From Bog-473 sp963704355 (GTDB taxonomy: Bacteria > Actinomycetota > Acidimicrobiia > Acidimicrobiales > RAAP-2), in the NCBI GenBank assembly GCA_963704355.1, contig OY969891.1, forward strand, positions 1,550,001 to 1,614,000: a stretch of 64,000 bases of DNA, read 5' to 3'. Numbering within the stretch: the stretch's first letter is position 1; every line of letters starts with the position of its first letter. The position numbers and the translations under genes are program-made. This document shows, in pieces, positions 51,832 through 60,616 of the stretch. The notes beneath the pieces were generated by a model. The model searched no databases. It had not been told where the DNA came from and worked only from the letters and a program-made list of their open reading frames with translations.

Positions 51832-53073
51832 ATGTCTGACGGGTCCGAAGAGTCAGCCAGCAACACAGTTATCCGGCCCTTTACCGTCGAGACCCCTGAG
51901 GCGGAACTCGTTTCGCTGCGTGCTCGCATTGCAGGCACACGCTGGCCCGACAAAGAGACTGTCACGGACCACTCGCAGGGTGTGCAGCTCGCGACCCTGC
52001 ATGAACTCGCGCGGTTTTGGGCAAGCGACTACGACTGGCGCAAATGCGAAGCGACCCTGAACGCCTTACCTCAGTTCATCACCGAGATTGATGGTCTCGA
52101 TATTCATTGCATCCACGTTCGTTCCAAGGATGAAAATGCGTTGCCCCTCATCGTCACCCATGGTTGGCCTGGTTCGGTCATCGAGCAACTGAAGATCATC
52201 GATCCGCTCACCAATCCCACTGCGAACGGCGCGAGCGCTTCGGACGCTTTCCATCTGGTGATTCCATCGATGCCGGGTTACGGGTTCTCTGGCAAGCCCA
52301 CCGAAAGCGGCTGGGACCCCGCCCGTATCGCACGCGCTTGGGTCGTGCTGATGAATCGCTTGGGATACACCCGATTCGTGGCACAAGGCGGCGATTGGGG
52401 TGGGCTCATCACCGAAGTAATGGCTGCACAGGCGCCTCCGGGACTGCTCGGTGTGCACACCAACTTTCCCGGAACGGTCCCATCCGACGTTGAGATGGCC
52501 ATTCAGTCCGGCAGTCCCCCTCCGGCAAGTCTGTCAGCCGACGAGCGCCATGCCTACGAGCAGCTACGAGCAGGGTCCAAGCAGAGGGGCTACGCATCGG
52601 AAATGGGGACGCGCCCACAAACGATGTCCGGATTGGCTGATTCACCCCTTGGCCTCGCAACCTGGATGCTTGACCACGATGCGAGCAGTGAACAGCAGCT
52701 CTCACGGGCCATCGTGGAGGGACGCCCCTACGGAGCGATCACACGAGAAGATGTGATCGACAACATTACGCTCTACTGGTTGACGAATACCGGCGTTTCC
52801 TCGGCTCGCCTCTACTGGGAGAACAAGTTCAGCTTTTTCGGGGTAAAGAACATCACTATCCCGGTTGCCGTCAGCGTCTTCCCCGGTGAGCGCTACCAGG
52901 CGCCAAGGAGTTGGGCCCAACGCGCCTACAAAGACCTCGTCTACTTCAACGAACTCGATACAGGGGGCCACTTTGCCGCCTGGGAGCAGCCGGAACTCTT
53001 CTCAGAAGAGGTTCGCGCCGGCTTCCGGTCGCTTCGCTCGATGCTCGTGGCCCAAACGAGCAAGAGGAGGTGA
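51832..53073 (+). CDS. Epoxide hydrolase (EHN-type), paralogue 2
   Basis: ATG 51832 follows GAGGAGGG, giving 413 aa; a longer open frame upstream is rejected. The core has HGWPGS, QGGDWG (nucleophile Asp) and HFAAWEQPELF (His), with RLYWEN. It is nearly the same length as paralogue 1 and shares many blocks (for example LYWLTNTGVSSARLYWENKF). It lies 159 bp after htpX and likely uses its own promoter. Substrate preference may differ from paralogue 1. Confidence 0.87.
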   Translation: MSDGSEESASNTVIRPFTVETPEAELVSLRARIAGTRWPDKETVTDHSQGVQLATLHELARFWASDYDWRKCEATLNALPQFITEIDGLDIHCIHVRSKDENALPLIVTHGWPGSVIEQLKIIDPLTNPTANGASASDAFHLVIPSMPGYGFSGKPTESGWDPARIARAWVVLMNRLGYTRFVAQGGDWGGLITEVMAAQAPPGLLGVHTNFPGTVPSDVEMAIQSGSPPPASLSADERHAYEQLRAGSKQRGYASEMGTRPQTMSGLADSPLGLATWMLDHDASSEQQLSRAIVEGRPYGAITREDVIDNITLYWLTNTGVSSARLYWENKFSFFGVKNITIPVAVSVFPGERYQAPRSWAQRAYKDLVYFNELDTGGHFAAWEQPELFSEEVRAGFRSLRSMLVAQTSKRR

Positions 53074-53095
53074 GCCAGATGGTGCGGCCCCACTC

Positions 53096-54043
53096 GTGAG
53101 CCACAGGGCGGCGATCTATTACGCCTGGAGCAGGCTGGGCGAAATCACTGCGCCACTCGAGGTGATCGAGAACCGATTCCCCGCTCTGTTCGAGGCCAGG
53201 CGGATCCGCTACCCGCGCTTTGCTGAGTTCGCCGACCCGGCGCGGTACGACCAGGGCATCGGTGGGTTCCTCGATCATTTCCAGCGCGCTACTTTCGTCG
53301 CCTTCACCGAATTTGCCGCGACCCTCATCGGGACTCCGGTCATCGAGGTCGAGCGCGCCGACGCTGATGGGGTCCAAATCCCGATCACGGGCGAACTTCT
53401 CTCCGACGTTGGTACGCTCGTCGTGATCAGCCTCGACTCCATCCGCACCGGTCAGCGGGCGAGCGAGGACGAGGTAGCCACGCTCCGCAAGTTCCTCGAC
53501 GTGCCGGGGAATCTCCTCGTGGTTGCGCCGCACCACAACATCGGCGACGACCCCGAGGTGGAATACTTCCACCACGGCGACCGTGTCATCCCGCCCGAGC
53601 AGCGCTTCAGTGGCTTCGCACGATCGATACTCGCCGGGCTCGACGTTCCCGTCGAGAACCGCTTCGGGCTCCGCCCGGCGATTCTGCCTGACGGAGATCC
53701 CGCCCCGATCGAATGCGAGCCCGACCTCGACCGACTGGGCCTGCTCGAAGGCGTCACGACGTTCAACTCACATCCGCACCTGGGGCACTTCGAGCGCTGC
53801 GGAGCGGCGACCGAAAAGCTCGACGTTCTGGCCCGCCAGCGCGTCGATCCGGATGCTCCTCCCCACACGTTCACGGCGGACGGAAGGGCCACGTTCGACT
53901 CGCTGCTCCAATCCCGACCGGGAGTGTTCCGCGGCGATCTTCTGGTGGGCGACACGACCCTCTTCACCTCCACCTGGCGCGGGGTTGTGAGCCTGACCCG
54001 GCTATGGACCAACCTTCTCAAACGCACATTGCCCGCTTCCTGA
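53096..54043 (+). CDS. Unrecognised protein between epoxide hydrolase genes
   Basis: GTG 53096 starts a 315-aa protein; earlier codons of the frame overlap the preceding gene out of frame. No ribosome site is close, so the start is uncertain. It contains LVVISLDSIRTGQRASEDEVATL and LLVVAPHHNIGDD, a glutamine-amidotransferase- or DUF4350-like alternating pattern, and HPHLGHFERCG later. It has no signal or membrane segment. Family and function are unknown; synteny with the hydrolases suggests a role in the same pathway. Confidence 0.6.
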   Translation: MSHRAAIYYAWSRLGEITAPLEVIENRFPALFEARRIRYPRFAEFADPARYDQGIGGFLDHFQRATFVAFTEFAATLIGTPVIEVERADADGVQIPITGELLSDVGTLVVISLDSIRTGQRASEDEVATLRKFLDVPGNLLVVAPHHNIGDDPEVEYFHHGDRVIPPEQRFSGFARSILAGLDVPVENRFGLRPAILPDGDPAPIECEPDLDRLGLLEGVTTFNSHPHLGHFERCGAATEKLDVLARQRVDPDAPPHTFTADGRATFDSLLQSRPGVFRGDLLVGDTTLFTSTWRGVVSLTRLWTNLLKRTLPAS

Positions 54044-54127
54044 TCAACAGCCGCGCCCGATCTCCGCTGGGCGATGCCAGTGACACAGGATCAGGAGACG
54101 GGCCCTTACAGGAAAGGGGTTCCACGG

Positions 54128-55366
54128 ATGACCTCCAGCACCACAGCGGAAGGCTCGAATGTCAGTATTCGTCCCTTCGAGATCGACATCCCGGAGGAGT
54201 CGCTACAGGAGCTGCGCCGCCGTGTGGCGACACCGCGCTGGCCCGACCGTGAGACCGTCGACGATCGCACCCAGGGCATACAGCTGGCAAGGGTGCAGCA
54301 GCTCGTCGACTACTGGGCCACCGATTACGACTGGCGCAACCTCGAGGCCACGATGAAAGAGTTCCCCCAGTTCATCACGGAGATCGACGGGCTCGACATC
54401 CATTTCATCCATGTCCGCTCGCCTCATGCGAACGCGCTGCCGCTGATCATGACCCACGGCTGGCCGGGCTCGTTCCTCGAGTTCGTGAAGGTGATCGGGC
54501 CGCTTAGCGACCCCGAATCCCATGGAGCCGGGGCGGAGGACGCGTTCGATCTGGTCGTGCCGTCAATGCCCGGGTTCGGCTTCTCCGCCCGGCCGCAGGC
54601 GTCAGGCTGGAATCCCGAACGCATCGCCGGCGCGTGGGCTGAGCTGATGAGGCGGCTGGGCTATCGGCGCTATGTTTCCCAGGGCGGCGACTGGGGTGCG
54701 GTCGTCACGGACGTGTTGGGCCGCCAGGCCCCGGATGGTCTGGTTGGTATCCACGTCACCACGTTGCTGGGAGCGATCGAACGGCCACCAACGGCGAACA
54801 CGCAAACGGCGATTCCGCCCGAGGTCGCCAAGGCGCTCAAGAACGGCGAACCGCCGCCGGCGGGGCTGTCAGCCGAGGAGACCATCGCCTATGAGGCATC
54901 AAAGAGCTTTGCCGCGAGCGGTTCAGGCTTTCGGGCGATACAGGGCACACGCCCGCAGACCATCGGCTACTCGCTAGCGGACTCGCCGGTCGGCTTGGCC
55001 GCCTGGTTCTACGAGAAGTTCACGGAGTGGACCGACACGGACGGCGAACCCGAGCGCGCCCTCACGAAAGACGAGATGCTCGATGACATCACGCTTTACT
55101 GGCTCACGAACACCGCGGCGTCCTCGGCCCGCATCTACTGGGAGGACACCGCCCACAAAGCCAAGGTCGGCGGCGCGGTCTCGATCCCTGCAGCCGTGAG
55201 CAGGTTCCCACGAGAGATCATCCCCCTACCGCGCAACTGGGCCGAGCGCGCCTACCCGAACCTCGTCTACTTCAACGAGCTCGACAGGGGCGGTCACTTC
55301 GCCGCCTGGGAACAACCGGAGCTTTTTGCGGGCGAGATGCGAGCGGCGTTCAGGTCGCTGCGCTAA
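54128..55366 (+). CDS. Epoxide hydrolase (EHN-type), paralogue 3
   Basis: ATG 54128 follows AGGAAAGGGG, giving 412 aa. It has the EHN N-domain (IRPFEIDIPEESLQELRRRV), HGWPGS, QGGDWG and HFAAWEQPELF. It differs from paralogues 1 and 2 in a 15-residue insertion (FTEWTDTDGEPERALTKDE) and SARIYWEDT instead of SARLYWEN. Its codons look more GC-rich than paralogue 2. It may act on bulkier epoxides, which is inference. Confidence 0.87.
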   Translation: MTSSTTAEGSNVSIRPFEIDIPEESLQELRRRVATPRWPDRETVDDRTQGIQLARVQQLVDYWATDYDWRNLEATMKEFPQFITEIDGLDIHFIHVRSPHANALPLIMTHGWPGSFLEFVKVIGPLSDPESHGAGAEDAFDLVVPSMPGFGFSARPQASGWNPERIAGAWAELMRRLGYRRYVSQGGDWGAVVTDVLGRQAPDGLVGIHVTTLLGAIERPPTANTQTAIPPEVAKALKNGEPPPAGLSAEETIAYEASKSFAASGSGFRAIQGTRPQTIGYSLADSPVGLAAWFYEKFTEWTDTDGEPERALTKDEMLDDITLYWLTNTAASSARIYWEDTAHKAKVGGAVSIPAAVSRFPREIIPLPRNWAERAYPNLVYFNELDRGGHFAAWEQPELFAGEMRAAFRSLR

Positions 55367-55447
55367 TCGGTGCACACCTGAAGCAGCCAGGATGCATCGA
55401 AGAGTCAAGCCACCACCGCAGTGGACCAAGGAGAAGGACTCGACAGC

Positions 55448-57010
55448 ATGAACGCATCAGGATCATCTTCGCAGGGCCGGCGTGGCCGAAAGTCGCCTGC
55501 GGAGTCGGGCGCCGAACCGATCGTGGCCACCACCGGCGGCCAGGTTCGCGGTCTGACCGCGCCCGGCGGTTACGTCTTCCGCGGTCTGCCCTACGCCGCT
55601 CCTCCCGTCGGCGACCTGCGGTGGCGCCCCCCGCGCCAGCCGGCCGACTGGCAGGGCGTGCGCGACGCCACCGTCTTCGGACCGAGAAGCCCGCAGCCGC
55701 AGAACCCGACCCTGACCGGTCCGGCGAGCGAGGACTGCCTGTATCTCAACGTGTACACGCCGACCCTGGGAAGCCATGGCGAAGGCGGCCTGCCGGTGCT
55801 CGTATGGATCCACGGCGGCCGCTTCACGCTCGGCGCCGGCGGGGACTACGACGGCACCAAGCTAGCGGCGCACGGCGTCGTGGTCGTCACCATCAACCAC
55901 CGCCTCGGCGCTCTCGGGTTCCTCGCCCATCCGGCGCTGGCGTCCGAGCCCGGCGGCCCGTCCGGCAACTACGGGCTGATGGACCAGCAGGCTGCCCTGC
56001 GCTGGGTGCAGGGCAACATCCGCCCCTTTGGCGGCCACCCGGACAACGTAACGGTCGCGGGCCAGTCGACCGGCGGCCCGTCCGTGCTCGCCCACATGAC
56101 CTCCCGGGGTTCGGACGGGCTGTTCCACCGGGCGATCGTGCAAAGCGGCGTCGGTCCCTGGGCGCTGGCGGGGAAGTCTCTCGCTGCGGCCGAGGCGGAG
56201 GGCGAGGCCTTCGCCAAGAGGGCGGGCAGCCCGGATCAGACCGCCGAGAGTCTGCGCCGCCTGGCGGTCGCTGACCTGGTGAGCAACTTCCCCGGGGCCG
56301 CTGTCCCACCCGTCGTTGACGGCGTGGTGCTCGAAGAGCCGATCGGGGTGTCATTGGCTGCCGGGCGGTTCGCCCGGGTGCCGGTCCTCAACGGGACCGT
56401 CCACGATGAGGAGCGCCTGTTCGTCGACGCCGAACTCGCGGTCACCGAAGCCGTCGTGCGGGTACCTGAACCGGTGACCGCCGATAGCTACCAGCGCGTG
56501 ATCGCCTCAGTGCTGGACGTGTCCGCCGGGCGGGCCGCAGCTATTGCGGCTGAGTACCCGCTGGAGGCGTATCCGTCGTCCACGGTGGCCTTCAGTGCCC
56601 TGGTCAGCGACGCCAACTTCGCGTCCCCTGCCGTACAGCTGGACTTGTGGACCTCGAAGTGGGTGCCAACTTTCGGTTACGAGTTCAACGACGACAACCC
56701 GCCGCTGCGCTATGACCCGCCGATGACCGACACGCCGATGGCGACCCACAAGTCCGACTGGCCGTATCTGTTCGACCTGCCGGACGCGCCGCAGCAGGAA
56801 CCGTTCAGCGCCGACCAGCAGGCCCTCTCGGCCTGCATGCAATCGGCATGGGCGAGCTTCGCGGCCAGTGGGAACCCGTCCACCTCGGACCTGCCCTGGC
56901 CCGCCTTCGACGCGAACGACATGCAGGTGATGTCGCTCGTCCCGCCACGACCGCAGGTCGAGACCGACTTCGCCGCTAGGCACCATCACGCGTTCTGGGC
57001 CGCCGCATAA
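55448..57010 (+). CDS. Type-B carboxylesterase
   Basis: A 520-aa alpha/beta-hydrolase starting at ATG 55448. Family features: FRGLPYAAPPVGDLRWRPP, EDCLYLNVYTP, VLVWIHGGRFTLGAGG (oxyanion hole), and VTVAGQSTGGPSV as the nucleophile elbow (GxSxG, with Gln before Ser). It hydrolyses ester bonds of unknown substrates. It lies 18 bp before the PoxB-like gene, so the two are likely one transcript. GC content appears higher than in the genes before 53 kb. Confidence 0.87.
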   Translation: MNASGSSSQGRRGRKSPAESGAEPIVATTGGQVRGLTAPGGYVFRGLPYAAPPVGDLRWRPPRQPADWQGVRDATVFGPRSPQPQNPTLTGPASEDCLYLNVYTPTLGSHGEGGLPVLVWIHGGRFTLGAGGDYDGTKLAAHGVVVVTINHRLGALGFLAHPALASEPGGPSGNYGLMDQQAALRWVQGNIRPFGGHPDNVTVAGQSTGGPSVLAHMTSRGSDGLFHRAIVQSGVGPWALAGKSLAAAEAEGEAFAKRAGSPDQTAESLRRLAVADLVSNFPGAAVPPVVDGVVLEEPIGVSLAAGRFARVPVLNGTVHDEERLFVDAELAVTEAVVRVPEPVTADSYQRVIASVLDVSAGRAAAIAAEYPLEAYPSSTVAFSALVSDANFASPAVQLDLWTSKWVPTFGYEFNDDNPPLRYDPPMTDTPMATHKSDWPYLFDLPDAPQQEPFSADQQALSACMQSAWASFAASGNPSTSDLPWPAFDANDMQVMSLVPPRPQVETDFAARHHHAFWAAA

Positions 57011-57028
57011 CCACGGAAGGAGCAAACC

Positions 57029-58765
57029 ATGGCCAAGACAGTGAGTGATGTCATGGTGGCCGCGCTGAAGTCCTCCGGCGTGCGGCGGGTGTACGGGATC
57101 GCGGGTGACTCGGTGAACGGGTTCACGGATGCATTGCGCCGGGACGGCGAGATCAGCTGGGAGCACGTACGCCATGAGGAGGCCGCCGGGTTCGCTGCGG
57201 CGGCGGAAGCCGCGGTGACCGGGCAGCTGGCGGTGTGCGCCGGTAGCTGCGGGCCCGGCAACCTCCACCTGATCAACGGCCTGTTCGACGCCAACCGCAG
57301 CCGGGTGCCGGTGCTGGCGATCGCCGCGCAGATCGTGCGGGAGGAGATCGGCGGGAACTACTTCCAGGAGACCCATCCGCAGGAGCTGTTCCGCGAGTGC
57401 AGCGTCTACCGCGAGCTGGTCAGCATCCCCGAGCAGCTCCCGTGGATACTGGAGATCGCGATGCGGACGGCGCTGGAGCGTAGCGGGGTCGCCGTCGTCG
57501 TGGTGCCCGGCGAGATCTTCCTCGCCGATGCCCCGGCCGGCGCCGCCCGTCCGCCGGTCTGGCCGACATCGTCAATCATCCGCCCTGCCGACACCGCCCT
57601 GGCCGCGACGTCCGAGGCGCTCGATGCCGCCGGCCGGGTAACGATCCTCGCTGGCGCCGGCTGCGCCGGGGCGCACAGGCAGCTCATCGACCTCGCCGGG
57701 GCTTTGCAGGCGCCGATCGTGCACGCGTTTCGTGGCAAGGAGTTCGTCGAGTACGACAACCCCTACGACGTGGGGATGACCGGCCTGATCGGGTTCAGCT
57801 CGGGTTACCGGGCCATGGAGCACTGCGACACCCTGGTCCTGCTCGGCACCGACTTCCCCTACCGGCCGTTCTATCCGGCCGGGGTGCCCGTGATCCAGGT
57901 CGACGTGCGCGGCGAGCAGATCGGACGCCGCGTGCCGGTCCAGATCCCGCTCGTCGGCACCGTGGCCGACACGGTCGATGCGCTGCTCCCGCTGCTCAAA
58001 CCCAAGCCCGATTCAGCCCACCTGGACCTGATGACTGCGCACTACAGGCGGGCCCGCGCCCGGCTGGACAAGCTGGCTGACGACAGGCGGAACGAGTCAC
58101 CACTGCATCCGCAGTATGTCGCCGCCACGATCGACCGGCTCGCCGCGCCCGATGCGATCTTCACCGCCGACGTCGGCACGCCCTGCGTCTGGGCTGCGCG
58201 CTACCTGCGCATGAACGGCACCCGCCGGCTGATCGGCTCTTTCAACCACGGGTCCATGGCCAACGCGCTGCCGCAGGCCATCGGGGCCCAAGCCAGCCAG
58301 CCGGGCCGCCAGGTCATCAGCCTGTCCGGCGACGGCGGCGTCGCCATGCTGCTCGGAGAACTGCTCACGCTGCGCCAGCAGCATCTTCCGGTGAAGGTCG
58401 TGGTGTTCAACAACGGCGCACTGGGCTTCGTGGAGCTGGAAATGAAGGCCGCTGGCATCGCCACCTACGCCACCGAGCTGGACAACCCCGACTTCGCCGG
58501 GATCGCCAAGTCCGCCGGGCTGTTCGGCGCGACCGTAGACAAGGCAGACGAAGTGGAGGACGCGCTGGGAGCGGCGTTCGGCCACGACGGGCCTGCCCTG
58601 GTCGACGTCCGCACGGCCCGCCAGGAACTCGCGCTGCCACCCAAGCTGACCTTCGGCCAGATCAAGGGCTTCACCCTGCACGCGACCAGGACGATACTGT
58701 CCGGCGGCGGAGAAGAACTCGTCGAGCTCACGAAGACGAACCTGCGCCAACTGGCGGCCGAATGA
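57029..58765 (+). CDS. poxB: ThDP-dependent pyruvate oxidase/dehydrogenase (PoxB-like)
   Basis: A 578-aa flavin- and thiamine-diphosphate-dependent enzyme, converting pyruvate to acetate or acetyl phosphate with electrons to quinone or O2. Catalytic Glu50 in RHEE; the N-domain has AAVTGQLAVCAGSCGPGNLHLING; the ThDP/Mg site is GDGGVAMLLGELLTL and FNNGALGFVELEM. Length and the ending FTLHATRTILSGG match PoxB. It might alternatively be an acetolactate synthase-like decarboxylase. ATG 57029 follows GGAAGGAGC. Confidence 0.85.
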   Translation: MAKTVSDVMVAALKSSGVRRVYGIAGDSVNGFTDALRRDGEISWEHVRHEEAAGFAAAAEAAVTGQLAVCAGSCGPGNLHLINGLFDANRSRVPVLAIAAQIVREEIGGNYFQETHPQELFRECSVYRELVSIPEQLPWILEIAMRTALERSGVAVVVVPGEIFLADAPAGAARPPVWPTSSIIRPADTALAATSEALDAAGRVTILAGAGCAGAHRQLIDLAGALQAPIVHAFRGKEFVEYDNPYDVGMTGLIGFSSGYRAMEHCDTLVLLGTDFPYRPFYPAGVPVIQVDVRGEQIGRRVPVQIPLVGTVADTVDALLPLLKPKPDSAHLDLMTAHYRRARARLDKLADDRRNESPLHPQYVAATIDRLAAPDAIFTADVGTPCVWAARYLRMNGTRRLIGSFNHGSMANALPQAIGAQASQPGRQVISLSGDGGVAMLLGELLTLRQQHLPVKVVVFNNGALGFVELEMKAAGIATYATELDNPDFAGIAKSAGLFGATVDKADEVEDALGAAFGHDGPALVDVRTARQELALPPKLTFGQIKGFTLHATRTILSGGGEELVELTKTNLRQLAAE

Positions 58766-58858
58766 CCTGAGCCGACCCGGGCTAGCACCGTCTGCTCCGA
58801 CCTGGACCGGATCCCGGACAAGACCGGCTGCTGCCGCGCCGACCTGACCCAGTCGGAC

Positions 58859-59325
58859 CTAACCGCGGGCCTGGCCTCGACGCCGGCCCGCAAACGACGA
58901 CCCCGACCACTGACGACGGCGAGGTTCTCGGTGACGGCGAGGCAGGTCCGGGAGGACCGGAGCGAGGCCCCGCTGGACGGGGAGCTGTCCGGGCGGTGGG
59001 CGGGGCCCGGCCACCCGCCGTATCTGCGCAGTGCTGGGCGTAGACGTGTCTCGCGATCCCCCTACAGCCACGCGCCCGGGGTGCCGCGATGGGGGTCAAA
59101 GCCGGCAAATCCCGCTGCGGCCCGAACGATCGTCTCGGACGTGAGATCCGCGACGGTCTGTGGGCTGCAACGCCTGGCGAAATAGGCCGTCACGACGCCG
59201 ACGTTGGCACGGTATATGCCCTCGAACTCAGACAGTGCCGAGCAGTTCGAGTTTTCCCGCACCGCGACCTCCGTGCCCGACGATGCGTCGACCTCGAGCG
59301 CTTCCGCGCTTGACTCCATACTCAC
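58859..59325 (-). pseudogene. Frameshifted RNA polymerase sigma factor
   Basis: An 87-aa minus-strand frame starting at 59325 carries sigma region 2 (FEGIYRANVGVVTAYFARRC, VADLTSETIVRAAAGFAGFDP, GTPGAWL) and then stops at 59062. In another frame the sequence continues YGIARHVYAQHCADTAGG, the natural continuation of region 2.4, so a frameshift splits it. Regions 3-4 are not recoverable. It is the last coding relic before repeat copy C. Confidence 0.6.
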
Positions 59326-59639
59326 TAGTTGCTGATTCTCCCCCCATCTGTCACATCGCTGGCCCCCGTCGGCCGGGCAATCCCTGAACTACCTGCTTGA
59401 GATTTGAACCCGGTGCTGCGACAGGTGTCGGCGGTCGAACTGAGGCTGTCCACCGGTCGTGGTATCGAACCATTCGCTATCCGGAAATGTGCGGCCCGAA
59501 AGGAGTGGGACCGTCCAGATCGGGCGCTATTCCTCGGCAGGGCACAGTTGCAAGCAACAGGGCCGATCCAGCGCTCCTGGGCGGATTGAACATTGGCGTT
59601 CCGTCGTCCGGCCCGGGAAGAAGCGTCGCCCGCTTCAGG

Positions 59640-60095
59640 GCCGTTGATGTCGGCTGGCTGGCCGAGGAACGTGATCCTCGCCAAGCGGGAACGACCGCCA
59701 TTCGCTGCGCATTACGAGAGCCCGCCGATCGGACGTGAGTTCCGGTCCGTGGCCACCCTCCGACTCCGTTCGGACGTGACCTTACGTGACCTTATCGAGA
59801 GGGAAGGGGAGGGATCGTGAGGGAACCTGAGGGGATCGAAACGCCGCCACCAGGAAAGTCCTCGGAAAGGCCCTGGTCAAAACGCCGAGAACCAGACATT
59901 CGCAATGTAGAGGCCGAGGGTTCGAGTCCCTTCACCTCCACCAAAGGCCCAAGTCAGAGGGCTGAAAGTGGGACCCCCCCAATCACGTCCTTATCGACGT
60001 GACCTTACGTGACCTTATCGGTGAGGAAAGCGCCTGTGAAAGCGCCGATGAACGCCACGTGAGTCACCGTAAGGCCGTCTGTGGGAATCCGCTGA
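59640..60095 (+). repeat. Att-like long repeat, copy C
   Basis: The best-preserved copy, about 450 bp: GCCGAGGAACGTGATCCTCG block, direct repeats GTGACCTTAC/GTGACCTTAT at 59776-59795, purine-rich block, ACCAGG/CCTGGT stem, tRNA 3' half at 59895-59943, a hairpin GGCCC/GGGCT after it, and a second identical pair of direct repeats at 59999-60018. The pairs on both sides of the core give it the layout of a phage-type attP. Small open frames across it are artefacts. Confidence 0.75.
59895..59943 (+). tRNA. tRNA-Ala(CGC)-like 3' half, copy C (partial)
   Basis: Identical to copy A through anticodon loop TTCGCAA, stem TGTAG, variable AGGCC, T-arm GAGGG/TTCGAGT/CCCTT, acceptor CACCTCC, A73 and CCA. 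The 5' half is absent. Identity over this stretch, while flanks differ, argues for selection or recent origin of the core. Confidence 0.75.
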
Positions 60096-60148
60096 GTTCG
60101 CGCGGTCGGCGGCGCGCTTGGGCGCTCCGTGCCTTTGGGTCTTGTAGC

Positions 60149-60268
60149 CGGGTCGCGAGCCGCTCCGTACATACTCTGTACACCACGATCCACCAGCGCA
60201 CGAGCGAAGGCTTCGCCCAGGCCTCGGTTCGCTCCTGTAACCAGAGCAACTCCGCAAAGGATTCATAA
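60149..60268 (-). pseudogene. SDR N-terminal fragment
   Basis: On the minus strand the sequence reads VALVTGANRGLGEAFARALVDRGVQSMYGAARDPATRP, the cofactor-binding start of a short-chain dehydrogenase. It breaks off at the edge of repeat copy C, and no in-frame start precedes it. It resembles the complete SDR at 62179 in this segment. Probably a gene cut during integration. Confidence 0.65.
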
Positions 60269-60616
60269 TTACCGACCGTCATCCCACGGCGTCGACCCGT
60301 CGATTCCAGTGCACGCCGATAGCGATCTCGGCTGCCGGCAAAAGACCGCTGACGAGCACTGCGACCACACTCGAGGAGGCTCATGAACGCAACACGTAGC
60401 CAGCGGCCCGAGGTCGAAGAGCGCCAGTTAGGTGTGCGGCGTGCGTCGACCACCTGCAGCATAAGCATTCAGGGAGTGGCCGACCGCCGTCGCTTCCGTC
60501 GCAATATCGCTGCTGGGCGTAATGGCCAGCTCGTCGTTGGAGGCGTTGGCTCTTCGGCAAGCGAAGGGCTTCGTCCGGCCGCGTGTCGTACGACTTGCCT
60601 GAGCGCCACCCACACG
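60269..60616 (+). other. Uncoded stretch
   Basis: About 350 bp between the SDR relic and the sigma-factor gene's stop. Open frames on both strands are unsupported. A possible start codon region with AGGAGGCTC near 60374 precedes an unconvincing 153-codon frame that mostly overlaps the sigma gene out of frame. Nothing else is seen. Confidence 0.4.
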
